From Shinella zoogloeoides (lineage in GTDB: Bacteria > Pseudomonadota > Alphaproteobacteria > Rhizobiales > Rhizobiaceae): a DNA stretch of 64,000 nucleotides. This document shows, piece by piece, positions 27,975 through 36,452 of the stretch. The notes beneath the pieces were generated by a model that had not been told where the DNA came from, did not search any database, and worked only from the letters and a program-made list of their open reading frames with translations. Where the stretch lies: positions 186,001 to 250,000 of the forward strand of contig NZ_CP132311.1 of NCBI RefSeq assembly GCF_030733845.1. Reading direction: 5' to 3'. Within the stretch, counting starts at the first letter, position 1; each line of letters starts with the position of its first letter. Both the position numbers and the translations under genes were made by a program.

Positions 27975-28628
27975 ATGGCATCGGCACTCACGATCATCAT
28001 CGCGGATGACCATCCGCTGTTCCGCGGCGCGCTCAAGCAGGCGCTGACCGGAATGGCGGGCAGTCCCGATATCGTCGAGGCGGGCGATTTCGAGGCGGCG
28101 CGCAAGGCGGCCGCTGCCAATTCGAACGCCGATCTGCTGCTGCTCGACCTCGCCATGCCTGGTGTCAGCGGCCTCTCGGGCCTCATTTCACTGCGCGCCG
28201 AATTCCAGAGCCTTCCCGTCGTCATCGTTTCGGCCAGCGACGACCCGGCCACTATCCGCCGCGCGCTCGATCTCGGCGCGTCCGGCTTCATCTCCAAATC
28301 CGCCTCCATCGAGGAAATCCGCGAGGGGATAGGCTCGGTGCTCGACGGCAATGTCTACACGCCGGGTGGCTATGTGCGCGGGCCGGAGCAGGACAGCGAG
28401 GTGGCGGATCTCATCGCGCGGCTGCGCACGCTGACGCCGCAACAGTCGCGCGTGCTGGCCATGCTCGCCGAGGGCCTGCTCAACAAGCAGATCGCCTACG
28501 AGCTCGGCGTCTCCGAGGCCACCATCAAGGCGCACGTCTCGGCGATCCTCCTGAAACTCAATGTCGACAGCCGCACCCAGGCGGTCATCCAGCTCGGCAA
28601 GATCGGCAACGCGCAAGCTGCTGCTTAA
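27975..28628 (+). CDS. NarL/FixJ-type response regulator, CrbR/ErdR-like
   Basis: 217 residues after a GGGGAGGGAG SD. Receiver domain (Asp11/12, phosphoacceptor Asp58 in LLLDLAMPGVSG) and a C-terminal LuxR-type helix-turn-helix (LTPQQSRVLAMLAEGLLNKQIAYELGVSEATIKAHVSAILLKLNV). The stop is 2 nt from that of a convergent SSF-domain hybrid kinase. In Vibrio and Pseudomonas an SLC5-domain kinase (CrbS/MxtR) and a LuxR-type regulator (CrbR/ErdR) control acetyl-CoA synthetase and acetate use. The same combination here suggests a similar job, but acs is not in the window. Confidence 0.85.
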   Translation: MASALTIIIADDHPLFRGALKQALTGMAGSPDIVEAGDFEAARKAAAANSNADLLLLDLAMPGVSGLSGLISLRAEFQSLPVVIVSASDDPATIRRALDLGASGFISKSASIEEIREGIGSVLDGNVYTPGGYVRGPEQDSEVADLIARLRTLTPQQSRVLAMLAEGLLNKQIAYELGVSEATIKAHVSAILLKLNVDSRTQAVIQLGKIGNAQAAA

Positions 28629-28630
28629 AT

Positions 28631-31600
28631 TTATTCCGCCGCCTCGCGCTGCAGCGCGGAGAACTGCGTCAGCCAGGCCCGCATGGACGCGGGGCGGACG
28701 GGCTTGTTCTGTACGAGGATCGTGTCGCGCTCGGCCTCGGCGCGCACGTCCGGCGTGCGGTCGGCGGTCACCAGCAGGGCCGGCACGTCGCGGCCGAGAG
28801 CGGCGCGCAGCTCGCCGATGGCGGCGATGCCGGTGCCGTCGTCGAGATGGTAGTCGGCAATAACGGCATCGATGGCCGGCGGCCCGCCCGCGACCAGCGC
28901 CTCGACCGCCGCCACGGATTCGGCGAGCGTCACCGTGCAGCCCCAGCCGGACAGGAGCAGCCGCATGCCGTCGAGAATCTTCGGCTCGTTGTCGATGCAC
29001 AGCACCCTGAGGCCCTTCAGCGGCTCGTCGCTCGCCGGCACGACGGCGGGCTTGTCGGCGACGTGGCGGCTGGCGGCGATGTCGACCGGCACGCGTACCT
29101 TGAAGCTGGTGCCGCGGCCCGGCGTCGATTGCAGCTCGACCGGATGGGAAAGCACGCGCGAGATGCGGTCGACGATGGAAAGGCCGAGCCCAAGGCCCGG
29201 CGCCGTGCGCGCGCCCTCGTCGAGGCGGGCGAACTCCTTGAAGACGGTGCGGAATTTCGAGGCGGGAATGCCGATGCCGGAATCGAGCACCTGGATATAG
29301 GCATGTCCGCCCTTGCGCCGGACGCCGACGAGGACTTTTCCCGAATTGGTATACTTGATGGCGTTCGAGACGAGGTTCTGCACGACACGGCGCAGCAGGT
29401 TCGGATCAGTGCGGATGGCAAGCGAAGAGGAAAGCACGGTGAACTTCAGGTTCTTCGCCCGCGCCATCGGCGCGAAGTCGGTCTCGATGCGCTTCAACAG
29501 GTCCTTCAGCGGCACCGTCTGTACGCGCGGCTTCATCGCGCCGGTATCGAGGCGGGAAATGTCGAGCACGGCGCCGAGGATCGCCTCCACCGATTCCAGC
29601 GAGGAATCGATGTTGTGGATCATCTCGCGGTTCTCCGTCTCGCCCAGTCGCTCGACGAGCGAGGAGGAGTAGAGGCGCGCGGCGTTCAGCGGCTGGAGGA
29701 TGTCGTGGCCTGCGGCCGCGAAGAAGCGCGTCTTGCTGATATTGGCCTCCTCGGCGGCGGCGCGGGCCTCGGCAAGTTCCGTGTTGACGCGGGTGAGCTC
29801 GGCGGTTCGCTCGGCGACGCGCTGCTCCAGCGTCTCGTTGACCTGTTTCAGCGCCCGGTCGGAGGCGACGCGGTCGGTGATGTCGGTATAGGTGGAGACG
29901 AAACCCTTCTCGGGCATGGCATTGGTGCGCACCTCGACGATGCGCTCGCCGCCTGAAAGCACCAGCGCGAAGGGTTCGTCGAAGGTCATGGTCCGGGTGA
30001 TCGCCGTCTCCCGGTCGGCCTCTGCGATGTCGCCGCGCTCGGCGAGGATTTCCACAATGTCGGCGAGCGGGAAGCCGACCTGGCCGACATATTCCGGCAG
30101 GTCGAGCAACTGGCGGAAGCGGCGGTTCCAGACGGTGAGGTTGCCTTCGCTGTCGAAGACGGCGATGCCCTGGTCCATCTGGCCGAGCGCCGTCTGCAGC
30201 ATGTCCTGATTGTATTGCAGGGCCTCGCTGGCCTGGTCGAGCAGCCAGTCCGTATCCGTCGGCGTGTCGTCGATGCGCTGGAGCACCAGGGACAGCACGA
30301 GGCGGGCGGAGGAGGAGCCGATGGCGCTGCCGAGCAGCTGTTCCGAGAAGTGCACGATGGCGGCATCGGCCGGCGCATTGTCCTCCAGCCAGCGGCCGAC
30401 CTGTCGCTCATAGGTGTGGAAGGAGCGCTGCATGCGCTCCTCGCCGAGATATTTGGCGATGGTGGTCTTGAGGTCCCGCACCGTCACCTTCGTCCGCCGG
30501 CCGCGGAAGGCGCGTTCGAGGCGCGGCTTGGCGCGGATGAAGGTGCCGGCCTGCAGGCGCTCCAGCGAGGTCGGGTTGCGGGTGAGCGAGCCGATCACAT
30601 AGGCACCGACATTGACCATCATGGAAAGCAGGGTCGCGTTGACCAGCGGATCGGCGTTCTCGCCGGTGAAGATGGTGGCACCGGGGAAGAGGAAGCCGAG
30701 CACGGTTTCGGCGACATAGGCATTGTCGGCGACGCCGATGCTCGGCAGGAAGAGCAGGTACGCCCAGACCACCAGGCCGCAGATCATGCCCGCCATCGCG
30801 CCGCGCGCATTCGCGTTGCGCCAGAAAAGGCCGCCGAGCAGGGTGGGTGCGACCTGCGCCGCCGCGGCAAAGGCGAGGAGGCCCATCGAGGCGAGGCCCG
30901 CATTGGCCGTCGCCGCGCGATAATAGGCATAGCCGAGCAGGAGCACGAAGAAGATCGCCAGCCGGCGGATGCGCAGCAGCATGCGCGACAGGTCGTCCTG
31001 CTGCTCGACGCCGCCGATGAGGTTGCGGCGCAGCACGACGGGGATGACGATATCGTTCGACACCATGATGGACAGCGCCACCGAGGCGACGATGACCATG
31101 GCGGTGGCGGCGGAAAAGCCACCGATGAAGGCGACGAGCGTCAGGACCGGCTGGTCGAGCGCGAAGGGCAGGGTCAGCACGTAGAGGTCGGCGTCGCCCT
31201 GGCCGTTGAAGGTCATGACGCCGCCGATGGCGACCGGCAGCACGAAGAGGTTGATGGCGATGAGGTAGAGCGGGAAGAGGAAACCCGCCATGCGCAGCTC
31301 GCCCGCCGTGCGGTTCTCCACGACCGTGACGTGGAACTGGCGCGGCAGCATCACGATGGCGAAGGCGGAGAGCACGATGAGCAGGATCCAGCGTGCGACC
31401 GGCGTCTCGTAGCTCAGCGACTGCATGACGCGCTCGTTCTCCGAGGCGCGCTGCCAGAGGTCGCCGGGCCCGTCGAACATGAAATAGATCACGTAGATGC
31501 CGACCGAGGCGATGGCGACGAGCTTGACCAGCGATTCCATCGAGATGGCGAGAATCAGGCCATCCTGGTGCTCGGTGGCGTCAGTGTGCCGCGTGCCGAA

Positions 31601-32131
31601 GACGATGGCGAAGCAGGCGAGGAAGAGCGTGACGACCAGCGGCAGGTCGATGAGGCCGCCCGAGGCGGCGATGCCGAAGCCGGTCGTGTCGACCATGGCC
31701 GCGACGGAGCTCGACACGGCCTTCAGCTGCAGCGCGATATAGGGGATGTAGCCGATCAGCGAGATGAGCGCGACGACGGCGGCGACGCCCGGATTCTTGC
31801 CGTAGCGGGCGGCGACGAAGTCGGCGATCGAGGTGAGACGCTCGGATTTCGCCAGCGTCACGATGCGGCGCAGGAGCGGCATGCCGAGCGTGAACATCAG
31901 GATCGGCCCGATATAGATGCCGGCGAATTCCAGCCCGTGGCTGGTGGCAAGGCCGACACCGCCGAAATAGGTCCACGAAGTGCAGTAGATGGCAAGGCTG
32001 AGCGCATAGACGAGCGGCCGGCCCCTGGAGGCGCGCTCGGAGCGTCTGGCTTTGCGGTCGCCGTAACTTGCGACCGCGAAGAGCAGGAGCAGATAGGCGA
32101 GCGCCAAGGCGAATATCAGCGAGCCCGGCAT
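28631..32131 (-). CDS. SLC5 (sodium:solute symporter)-domain hybrid histidine kinase, CrbS/MxtR-like
   Basis: 1166 residues from the ATG with a GGGAGGAAGC SD. Residues about 1-500 form a sodium:solute symporter-like domain with some thirteen membrane segments (YALSLAIYCTSWTYFGGVGLA, IALQLKAVSSSVAAM). A STAC-like linker (about 530-640) is followed by a PAS domain (ALGQMDQGIAVFDSEGNLTVWN), a coiled coil, HisKA with His near 809 (FFAAAGHDILQPLNAARLY), HATPase (NLVSNAIKYT, DSGIGIP, GLGLGLSIV) and a C-terminal receiver (IDNEP, phosphoacceptor in AVIADYHLDDG). It probably senses or takes up a small carboxylate or amino acid and signals to the convergent LuxR-type regulator. The extra receiver makes it a hybrid relay kinase. 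Confidence 0.9.
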   Translation of the reverse strand: MPGSLIFALALAYLLLLFAVASYGDRKARRSERASRGRPLVYALSLAIYCTSWTYFGGVGLATSHGLEFAGIYIGPILMFTLGMPLLRRIVTLAKSERLTSIADFVAARYGKNPGVAAVVALISLIGYIPYIALQLKAVSSSVAAMVDTTGFGIAASGGLIDLPLVVTLFLACFAIVFGTRHTDATEHQDGLILAISMESLVKLVAIASVGIYVIYFMFDGPGDLWQRASENERVMQSLSYETPVARWILLIVLSAFAIVMLPRQFHVTVVENRTAGELRMAGFLFPLYLIAINLFVLPVAIGGVMTFNGQGDADLYVLTLPFALDQPVLTLVAFIGGFSAATAMVIVASVALSIMVSNDIVIPVVLRRNLIGGVEQQDDLSRMLLRIRRLAIFFVLLLGYAYYRAATANAGLASMGLLAFAAAAQVAPTLLGGLFWRNANARGAMAGMICGLVVWAYLLFLPSIGVADNAYVAETVLGFLFPGATIFTGENADPLVNATLLSMMVNVGAYVIGSLTRNPTSLERLQAGTFIRAKPRLERAFRGRRTKVTVRDLKTTIAKYLGEERMQRSFHTYERQVGRWLEDNAPADAAIVHFSEQLLGSAIGSSSARLVLSLVLQRIDDTPTDTDWLLDQASEALQYNQDMLQTALGQMDQGIAVFDSEGNLTVWNRRFRQLLDLPEYVGQVGFPLADIVEILAERGDIAEADRETAITRTMTFDEPFALVLSGGERIVEVRTNAMPEKGFVSTYTDITDRVASDRALKQVNETLEQRVAERTAELTRVNTELAEARAAAEEANISKTRFFAAAGHDILQPLNAARLYSSSLVERLGETENREMIHNIDSSLESVEAILGAVLDISRLDTGAMKPRVQTVPLKDLLKRIETDFAPMARAKNLKFTVLSSSLAIRTDPNLLRRVVQNLVSNAIKYTNSGKVLVGVRRKGGHAYIQVLDSGIGIPASKFRTVFKEFARLDEGARTAPGLGLGLSIVDRISRVLSHPVELQSTPGRGTSFKVRVPVDIAASRHVADKPAVVPASDEPLKGLRVLCIDNEPKILDGMRLLLSGWGCTVTLAESVAAVEALVAGGPPAIDAVIADYHLDDGTGIAAIGELRAALGRDVPALLVTADRTPDVRAEAERDTILVQNKPVRPASMRAWLTQFSALQREAAE

Positions 32132-32316
32132 GCTTCCTCCCGCAGTCCTTCGGCCTTTTCGGGCAGTGTAGGCCAAAGCGTTGCGGAAGCAAATCGCGCC
32201 GGAAGTCGGGGTTGGAGAAGACCCGTGTGCAAACCCCTGAATATTGATGGAGCGCAGTTTCCTCGCAACAAAAACTGCACTAGGTTGCTTTCGCGTCGCA
32301 GCAAAAGGAGACCCGT

Positions 32317-32757
32317 ATGCTCAATGAGTTCAAGGAATTTATCGCCCGCGGCAATGTCATGGACCTCGCCGTGGGTGTCATCATTGGTGCAGCCTTCAAC
32401 AAGATCGTCGAATCCGTCGTCAATGACCTCGTCATGCCGATCATCGGCGCCTTGACCGGGGGTGGTTTCGACTTTTCCAACTACTTCATCGCGCTGTCGA
32501 GCAATGTGACGGCCAGTTCGCTCGCCGCCGCCCGCGAACAGGGCGCGGTCTTCGCATACGGCAATTTCATCACCGTTCTCATCAACTTCCTCATCCTTGC
32601 CTGGATCATCTTCCTGATGATCAAGGGCGTGAACCGCATGCGCGCTTCGCTGGAGAGGGAAAAGGCAGCGGGCGTTCCCGAAGCTGCGCCGCCGCCGGAA
32701 GACGTGCTCCTCCTCACGGAGATCCGCGACCTGCTCAAGAGCCGCCCGGCAATCTGA
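32317..32757 (+). CDS. mscL: large-conductance mechanosensitive channel
   Basis: 146 residues after an AAAGGAGAC SD. MscL signature: [44 protein letters not shown] (TM1 with the pore glycines), a periplasmic loop, TM2 ([25 protein letters not shown]) and a charged cytoplasmic helix ending [13 protein letters not shown]. It opens under hypo-osmotic membrane tension to release solutes. It is a stand-alone gene with its own terminator, followed by a RIME-like repeat. Confidence 0.97.
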   Translation: MLNEFKEFIARGNVMDLAVGVIIGAAFNKIVESVVNDLVMPIIGALTGGGFDFSNYFIALSSNVTASSLAAAREQGAVFAYGNFITVLINFLILAWIIFLMIKGVNRMRASLEREKAAGVPEAAPPPEDVLLLTEIRDLLKSRPAI

Positions 32758-32775
32758 TCATGACGCTTTTAATGG

Positions 32776-32806
32776 AAAAGGCCCGGGAAACCGGGCCTTT
32801 TGCTTT
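32776..32806 (+). terminator. mscL rho-independent terminator
   Basis: A perfect 11-bp stem AAAAGGCCCGG / CCGGGCCTTTT with a GAAA tetraloop, followed by GCTTT, 18 nt after the mscL stop. Confidence 0.9.
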
Positions 32807-32812
32807 GCGTTG

Positions 32813-32918
32813 TCTAGAGTTTGTCAGGGAAAAGTGGGAACCGGTTTTCCCGAAAAGACAAACGAAAACAAAAGAATTCAGAGCATGTCTGGTTCAATCT
32901 GAACCTGACATGCTCTAG
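32813..32918. repeat. RIME-like rhizobial intergenic repeat, copy 2
   Basis: The same 106-bp element as at 2808-2913. In the second palindrome the fifth base pair is A-T here and G-C in copy 1, a compensated change, and the seventh pair is G-C here and G-T there. The right end is 1 nt from the stop of the AruI-like gene; the left end is 55 nt after mscL. Confidence 0.8.
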
Positions 32919-32919
32919 A

Positions 32920-34527
32920 TCAGGCCGTCGCGCCGGCCGTCTTCGTCTGGTGGATTTCGAGGAGGCTCGGGCCGTTGCGCGCGCCGGCGCGCTCCAGGGC
33001 GGCCGGAAGGTCGCGTATGTCGGCGAGCCGTTCGGACGGCACGCCATAGGCGGTACCGATGGCGATGAAATCGGGCGCGGACGGTTTGACGCCTTCCGGC
33101 GTGATGCCCGCCTCGACCATGAAGTTCTCGATTTCCTGGTAGCCGTCATTGTTCCAGACGAGGAAGACGACGCGGGCGTCCGCATCGGCCGCCGAGCCGA
33201 TTTCGGACAGCGAGAATTGCAGGCCGCCGTCACCGACAAGGCAGATGATCGGTGCGTCCGGCTCGGCAAGCGCCGCGCCGATGGCGGCGGGTGGGGCGAA
33301 GCCGAGCGCGCCGTAGCCCGTCGCGGCGTTGAACCAACTGCGCGGGCGCGGCGCGGCGCAATAGTAGTTGCCGGCATAGACTGCCTGGGTCGAGTCGCCG
33401 ACGATGATCGCCTTGGGTAGGGTGCGCCAGATCGTGTCGATGATGCCGACCTCCGCCTGCATCTTCGGCGTCAGCTCGCTCCAGGCGCCCTTGCGCGCGG
33501 TCTCGGCGCGTGGGCCCCCGTTGCCGATCGGCTTGTGGCCTTCGAGGAAGCCGAGCATGCCGGCGGCGGCCGTCTTGGCGCTGGAGAAGATCGACAGGCC
33601 CGATTGCGGCGTGCGGGCGAGTTGGGCGGCATCGATGTCGATGCGGATCAGCGTCTTCAGCCGCGGGAAGCCGCCGTCGACATTGATGTCGTAGTCGGTC
33701 GGGCCGAATTCCGTGCCGAAGGCGACGACGAGGTCGGCATCGGCAAGCAGGCGCCGCACCGATTTCATGCTCGGGCTGGCCGGTACGCAGAGCGGGCTGC
33801 CGGCGAGCATGCCGCGTGCATTAACGGTGGTGACGACCGGCGCGCCGATGCGTTCGGCAAGCGCGCGGATTTCCTCCTCCGCCGTGATCGCGCCGCCGCC
33901 GGCAAGGATGACGGGGCGCGACGCGTTGGTGCAGAGGATCGCGGCGCGCTGCAGGGTTTCCGCGTCGGCGCGCGGGCGGGTGGCGACGGCGGCCGGGAAG
34001 CTGCCGGTCTCGATGGGTTTGGCCATCACGTCGGTCGGGATTTCGATATGCACCGGGCCGGGGCGGCCGGAGAGCAGCACCGCGAAGGCGCGCTCGACGA
34101 CGAGCGGCAGGTCGGCGGGGTTGAGCAGCGTATGCGAATAGAGCGCCAGCGTCTTCATCATGCCCTGCTGGTCCGGCAGTTCATGCAGCAGGCCGCGGCC
34201 ATGGCCGAGCGAATCGCGCCGGTTGACGCCCGAGATCACCAGCATTGGCACGGAATCCTGCCGGGCCTGCGCCATCGCGGTGATGGTGTTGGTGAGGCCC
34301 GGGCCGGTGATGACCAGCGCGATGCCCGGCTTGCCCGAGACGCGGGCATAGCCGTCCGCCATGAAGCCGGCGCCCTGTTCGTGGCGCGGCGTGATGTGGC
34401 GGATCTTCGAGGCTGCAAGGCCGCGATAGAGCTCGACCGTGTGCACGCCCGGAATGCCGAACACGACTTCGACGCCGTTGGCTTCCAGCAGGTCAACGAG
34501 AACTTCCCCGACGGTCTTGGTGGTCAT
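32920..34527 (-). CDS. TPP-dependent 2-oxo acid decarboxylase, AruI-like (5-guanidino-2-oxopentanoate decarboxylase)
   Basis: 535 residues with the three-domain acetolactate-synthase fold. TPP-activating Glu50 is in ITPRHEQGAGFMADGYAR, and the diphosphate motif is GDGGLQFSLSEIGSAADAD...WNNDGY. AruI of Pseudomonas decarboxylates 2-ketoarginine to 4-guanidinobutyraldehyde in the arginine transaminase pathway. The assignment rests on the family resemblance plus an AruH-like aminotransferase immediately upstream (ATGA overlap) and an amidinohydrolase and polar amino acid importer nearby. Related acetolactate synthase-like enzymes of other function cannot be excluded. Confidence 0.8.
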   Translation of the reverse strand: MTTKTVGEVLVDLLEANGVEVVFGIPGVHTVELYRGLAASKIRHITPRHEQGAGFMADGYARVSGKPGIALVITGPGLTNTITAMAQARQDSVPMLVISGVNRRDSLGHGRGLLHELPDQQGMMKTLALYSHTLLNPADLPLVVERAFAVLLSGRPGPVHIEIPTDVMAKPIETGSFPAAVATRPRADAETLQRAAILCTNASRPVILAGGGAITAEEEIRALAERIGAPVVTTVNARGMLAGSPLCVPASPSMKSVRRLLADADLVVAFGTEFGPTDYDINVDGGFPRLKTLIRIDIDAAQLARTPQSGLSIFSSAKTAAAGMLGFLEGHKPIGNGGPRAETARKGAWSELTPKMQAEVGIIDTIWRTLPKAIIVGDSTQAVYAGNYYCAAPRPRSWFNAATGYGALGFAPPAAIGAALAEPDAPIICLVGDGGLQFSLSEIGSAADADARVVFLVWNNDGYQEIENFMVEAGITPEGVKPSAPDFIAIGTAYGVPSERLADIRDLPAALERAGARNGPSLLEIHQTKTAGATA

Positions 34528-35714
34528 GCGCGGCGCTCCCTCGGGCTGGCGGATCGGGCGGCGAGCGCAGCGATGCGCCGGCAGGCCTCGTCGATATGGG
34601 TATCGGGCACGGTCAAACTCAGGCGGATATAGCCTTCCGCCTCCTCGCCGAAGGACGAGCCCGGCATGACGGCGACCAGTTCCTCGCGCAAGAGCGCCCA
34701 GGCGAATTCCTCGCCGCTCATGCCGGTCTCGGACACGTCGACGACGATGAACATGCCGGCCTCCGGCGGCAGCGGTACGAGGCCCGGCGCACGGGAAAGG
34801 GCGGAGGCGAAGCGCGCGGCGCGCGCCCTGTAGCTCTGGCGCATGGTGGCGGCGGTCGAAATCGGGTTGTCGAGCGCATAGGCCGTCATGTCGGCGATGA
34901 AGGGCTGGCCGCCGAAGAGCATGGTCTCGGAGACCGAGAGCAGCCGCGTGCAGAAGTCCGCCGGGCCGATGGCCCAGCCGCTGCGGAAGCCCGGCGCGGC
35001 GTGGGATTTCGAGATGGAGGAGACGACGATGGTGCGCTCGGCAAGATCGGGATTGTCGAAGGGCGAGGCGAAGGTCGCGCCGAAGACGAGCTGTTCATAG
35101 ACCTCGTCGCAGACGATCCAGAGGTCGTGCCTGCGGCAGACGGCGCCGATCTCGGCGATCTCCTGCGCGGTCAGCACGGCGCCGGTCGGGTTGTGCGGCG
35201 TGTTGAGCAGCAGCACACGGCATTCCGGCGTGATGGCGGCCTCGAGGTCGGCGGCCTTCATGTGGAAGCCGTTTTCCGGGCGCAGCGGCACGGCGATGCG
35301 CTCGGCCCCGGTCGAGCGGATGACGCCCTCATAGGTCGCGTAGAGCGGATCGCCGACCAGCACGGCGTCGCCCGTCTCGACGAGGCCGAGCATGACGGCG
35401 AAGAGCGCGGTCTGGGTGCCTGGAAAGCAGAGCACGTTCTCGACGGTCACGTCGCTGCGGCGCTTCTTGTACTTGCGCACCAGCGCCTCGACGATCGGCG
35501 GCTCGCCGCGGCCGTTGGAATAGCGGTAGCGGCCGGCATGCATGGAGCGCACGGCTTCGGCCAGCAGCGCCGGGTCCGGCGGCACGTCCGGCTCGCCGAT
35601 GGTGAGCTCGATGATGGCCTGGCCTTCGGCCTTCATGCGCCGGGCCGCGGCATGGATGGCCCATTTCTCCGAGCCGAGATTTTGAAGTCGGTCTGTGATG
35701 GACGCGTAGCGCAT
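34524..35714 (-). CDS. PLP aminotransferase, AruH-like (arginine:pyruvate transaminase)
   Basis: 396 residues from MRYASITDRLQ, chosen for its GGAGAAC SD and its match to the AruH-type N-terminus. Class I fold type I: LTIGEPDVPPDP, GTQTALFAVM, NTPHNPTGAVL, CDEVYEQLVFG, PLP lysine at 236 in VSSISKSHAAPGFRSGW and the final Arg in GYIRLSL. AruH moves the amino group of L-arginine to pyruvate, giving 2-ketoarginine for the decarboxylase encoded by the next gene, with which it overlaps by 4 nt. Other substrates remain possible. Confidence 0.82.
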   Translation of the reverse strand: MRYASITDRLQNLGSEKWAIHAAARRMKAEGQAIIELTIGEPDVPPDPALLAEAVRSMHAGRYRYSNGRGEPPIVEALVRKYKKRRSDVTVENVLCFPGTQTALFAVMLGLVETGDAVLVGDPLYATYEGVIRSTGAERIAVPLRPENGFHMKAADLEAAITPECRVLLLNTPHNPTGAVLTAQEIAEIGAVCRRHDLWIVCDEVYEQLVFGATFASPFDNPDLAERTIVVSSISKSHAAPGFRSGWAIGPADFCTRLLSVSETMLFGGQPFIADMTAYALDNPISTAATMRQSYRARAARFASALSRAPGLVPLPPEAGMFIVVDVSETGMSGEEFAWALLREELVAVMPGSSFGEEAEGYIRLSLTVPDTHIDEACRRIAALAARSASPRERRA

Positions 35715-35747
35715 GGCCGTTCTCCGCATTTCGATTGGGGTATGGTT

Positions 35748-36386
35748 TTAGGGGTCGGCGCGCGCGGCGTCGACCGGTCCGAGGGGTAATCCCAGCAACG
35801 TTTCGATCGAGGTCAGCGCGATGCCGACCAGTTCGCTCTCGCCGAAGAGCTCGCCCGCAAGGCAGCCTTCGAGCCAGAGGCCGTCGAGCAGGCCGTTGAT
35901 GGCGATGGCGAGCCGGCGGCAGCGCTCGGGCGAGGCGTCCGCGCCGCGGGCGGTCAGGAAATCGGCAAGCAGGCTTTCCAGCGCGTTGCGAAAGCTGAGA
36001 TAGCCCTCGCGATGGATCGCGGCGAGTTCAGGATCGACGCTGACGCGGCTGATGAACGAGGCCCAGAGTGACAGGCTGCGGCTGTTGGCGACCGGCTCCG
36101 TCAGGTTGATGACGATGAAGTCGCGCAGCCGCGTTTGCGGATCGCCCGTCACCCGCTCGGCCTTCTCGGTGAGCCGGGCGATGACGACTCGGTAGGCCTC
36201 CTGGAGGATATGCTCCTTGGACTGGAAATAGTGCCGGATGAGGCCCGCCGTCACGCCCGCCTTGATGGCGATCTGCCGGACCGTCGCACCCTCGAGGCCG
36301 TATTCGGCGATGCAGTCGAGCGTCGCCTCGATCAGGTCGTGGCGGCGTTCGGCCTCGGGGGCGCGATGGAAGGTCCGGCGGGCCAT
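35748..36386 (-). CDS. TetR/BetI-type transcriptional regulator
   Basis: 212 residues. The helix-turn-helix is at about 18-62 (LIEATLDCIAEYGLEGATVRQIAIKAGVTAGLIRHYFQSKEHIL), followed by a helical ligand-binding domain of the BetI/TetR_C_6 type (LSLWASFISRVSVDPELAAIHREGY, AINGLLDGLWLEG). It lies in the same direction between the dimethylargininase-like gene and the aminotransferase gene, 33 nt before the latter. It probably represses the arginine-type island in the absence of substrate. An inverted repeat at 36409-36451 in front of it is a candidate operator. Confidence 0.88.
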   Translation of the reverse strand: MARRTFHRAPEAERRHDLIEATLDCIAEYGLEGATVRQIAIKAGVTAGLIRHYFQSKEHILQEAYRVVIARLTEKAERVTGDPQTRLRDFIVINLTEPVANSRSLSLWASFISRVSVDPELAAIHREGYLSFRNALESLLADFLTARGADASPERCRRLAIAINGLLDGLWLEGCLAGELFGESELVGIALTSIETLLGLPLGPVDAARADP

Positions 36387-36408
36387 CTTGTCCTCTTCTA
36401 GTTTCTAC

Positions 36409-36451
36409 GCAATTCCGGACGCAAAACCGCTACACACTTTGCTGGAATTGC
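36409..36451. promoter_or_regulatory. inverted repeat in front of the TetR gene
   Basis: Perfect 8-bp arms GCAATTCC and GGAATTGC separated by 27 bp, filling the 66-bp gap between the dimethylargininase-like gene and the tetR gene. It could be a paired operator or a terminator hairpin. Confidence 0.4.
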
Positions 36452-36452
36452 T

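Noticed and set aside
30215..32455. 746-codon frame antisense to the SLC5-domain kinase gene
   Set aside because: Highly charged His/Asp/Glu/Arg composition, no domain, no SD; shadow of the membrane-protein gene.
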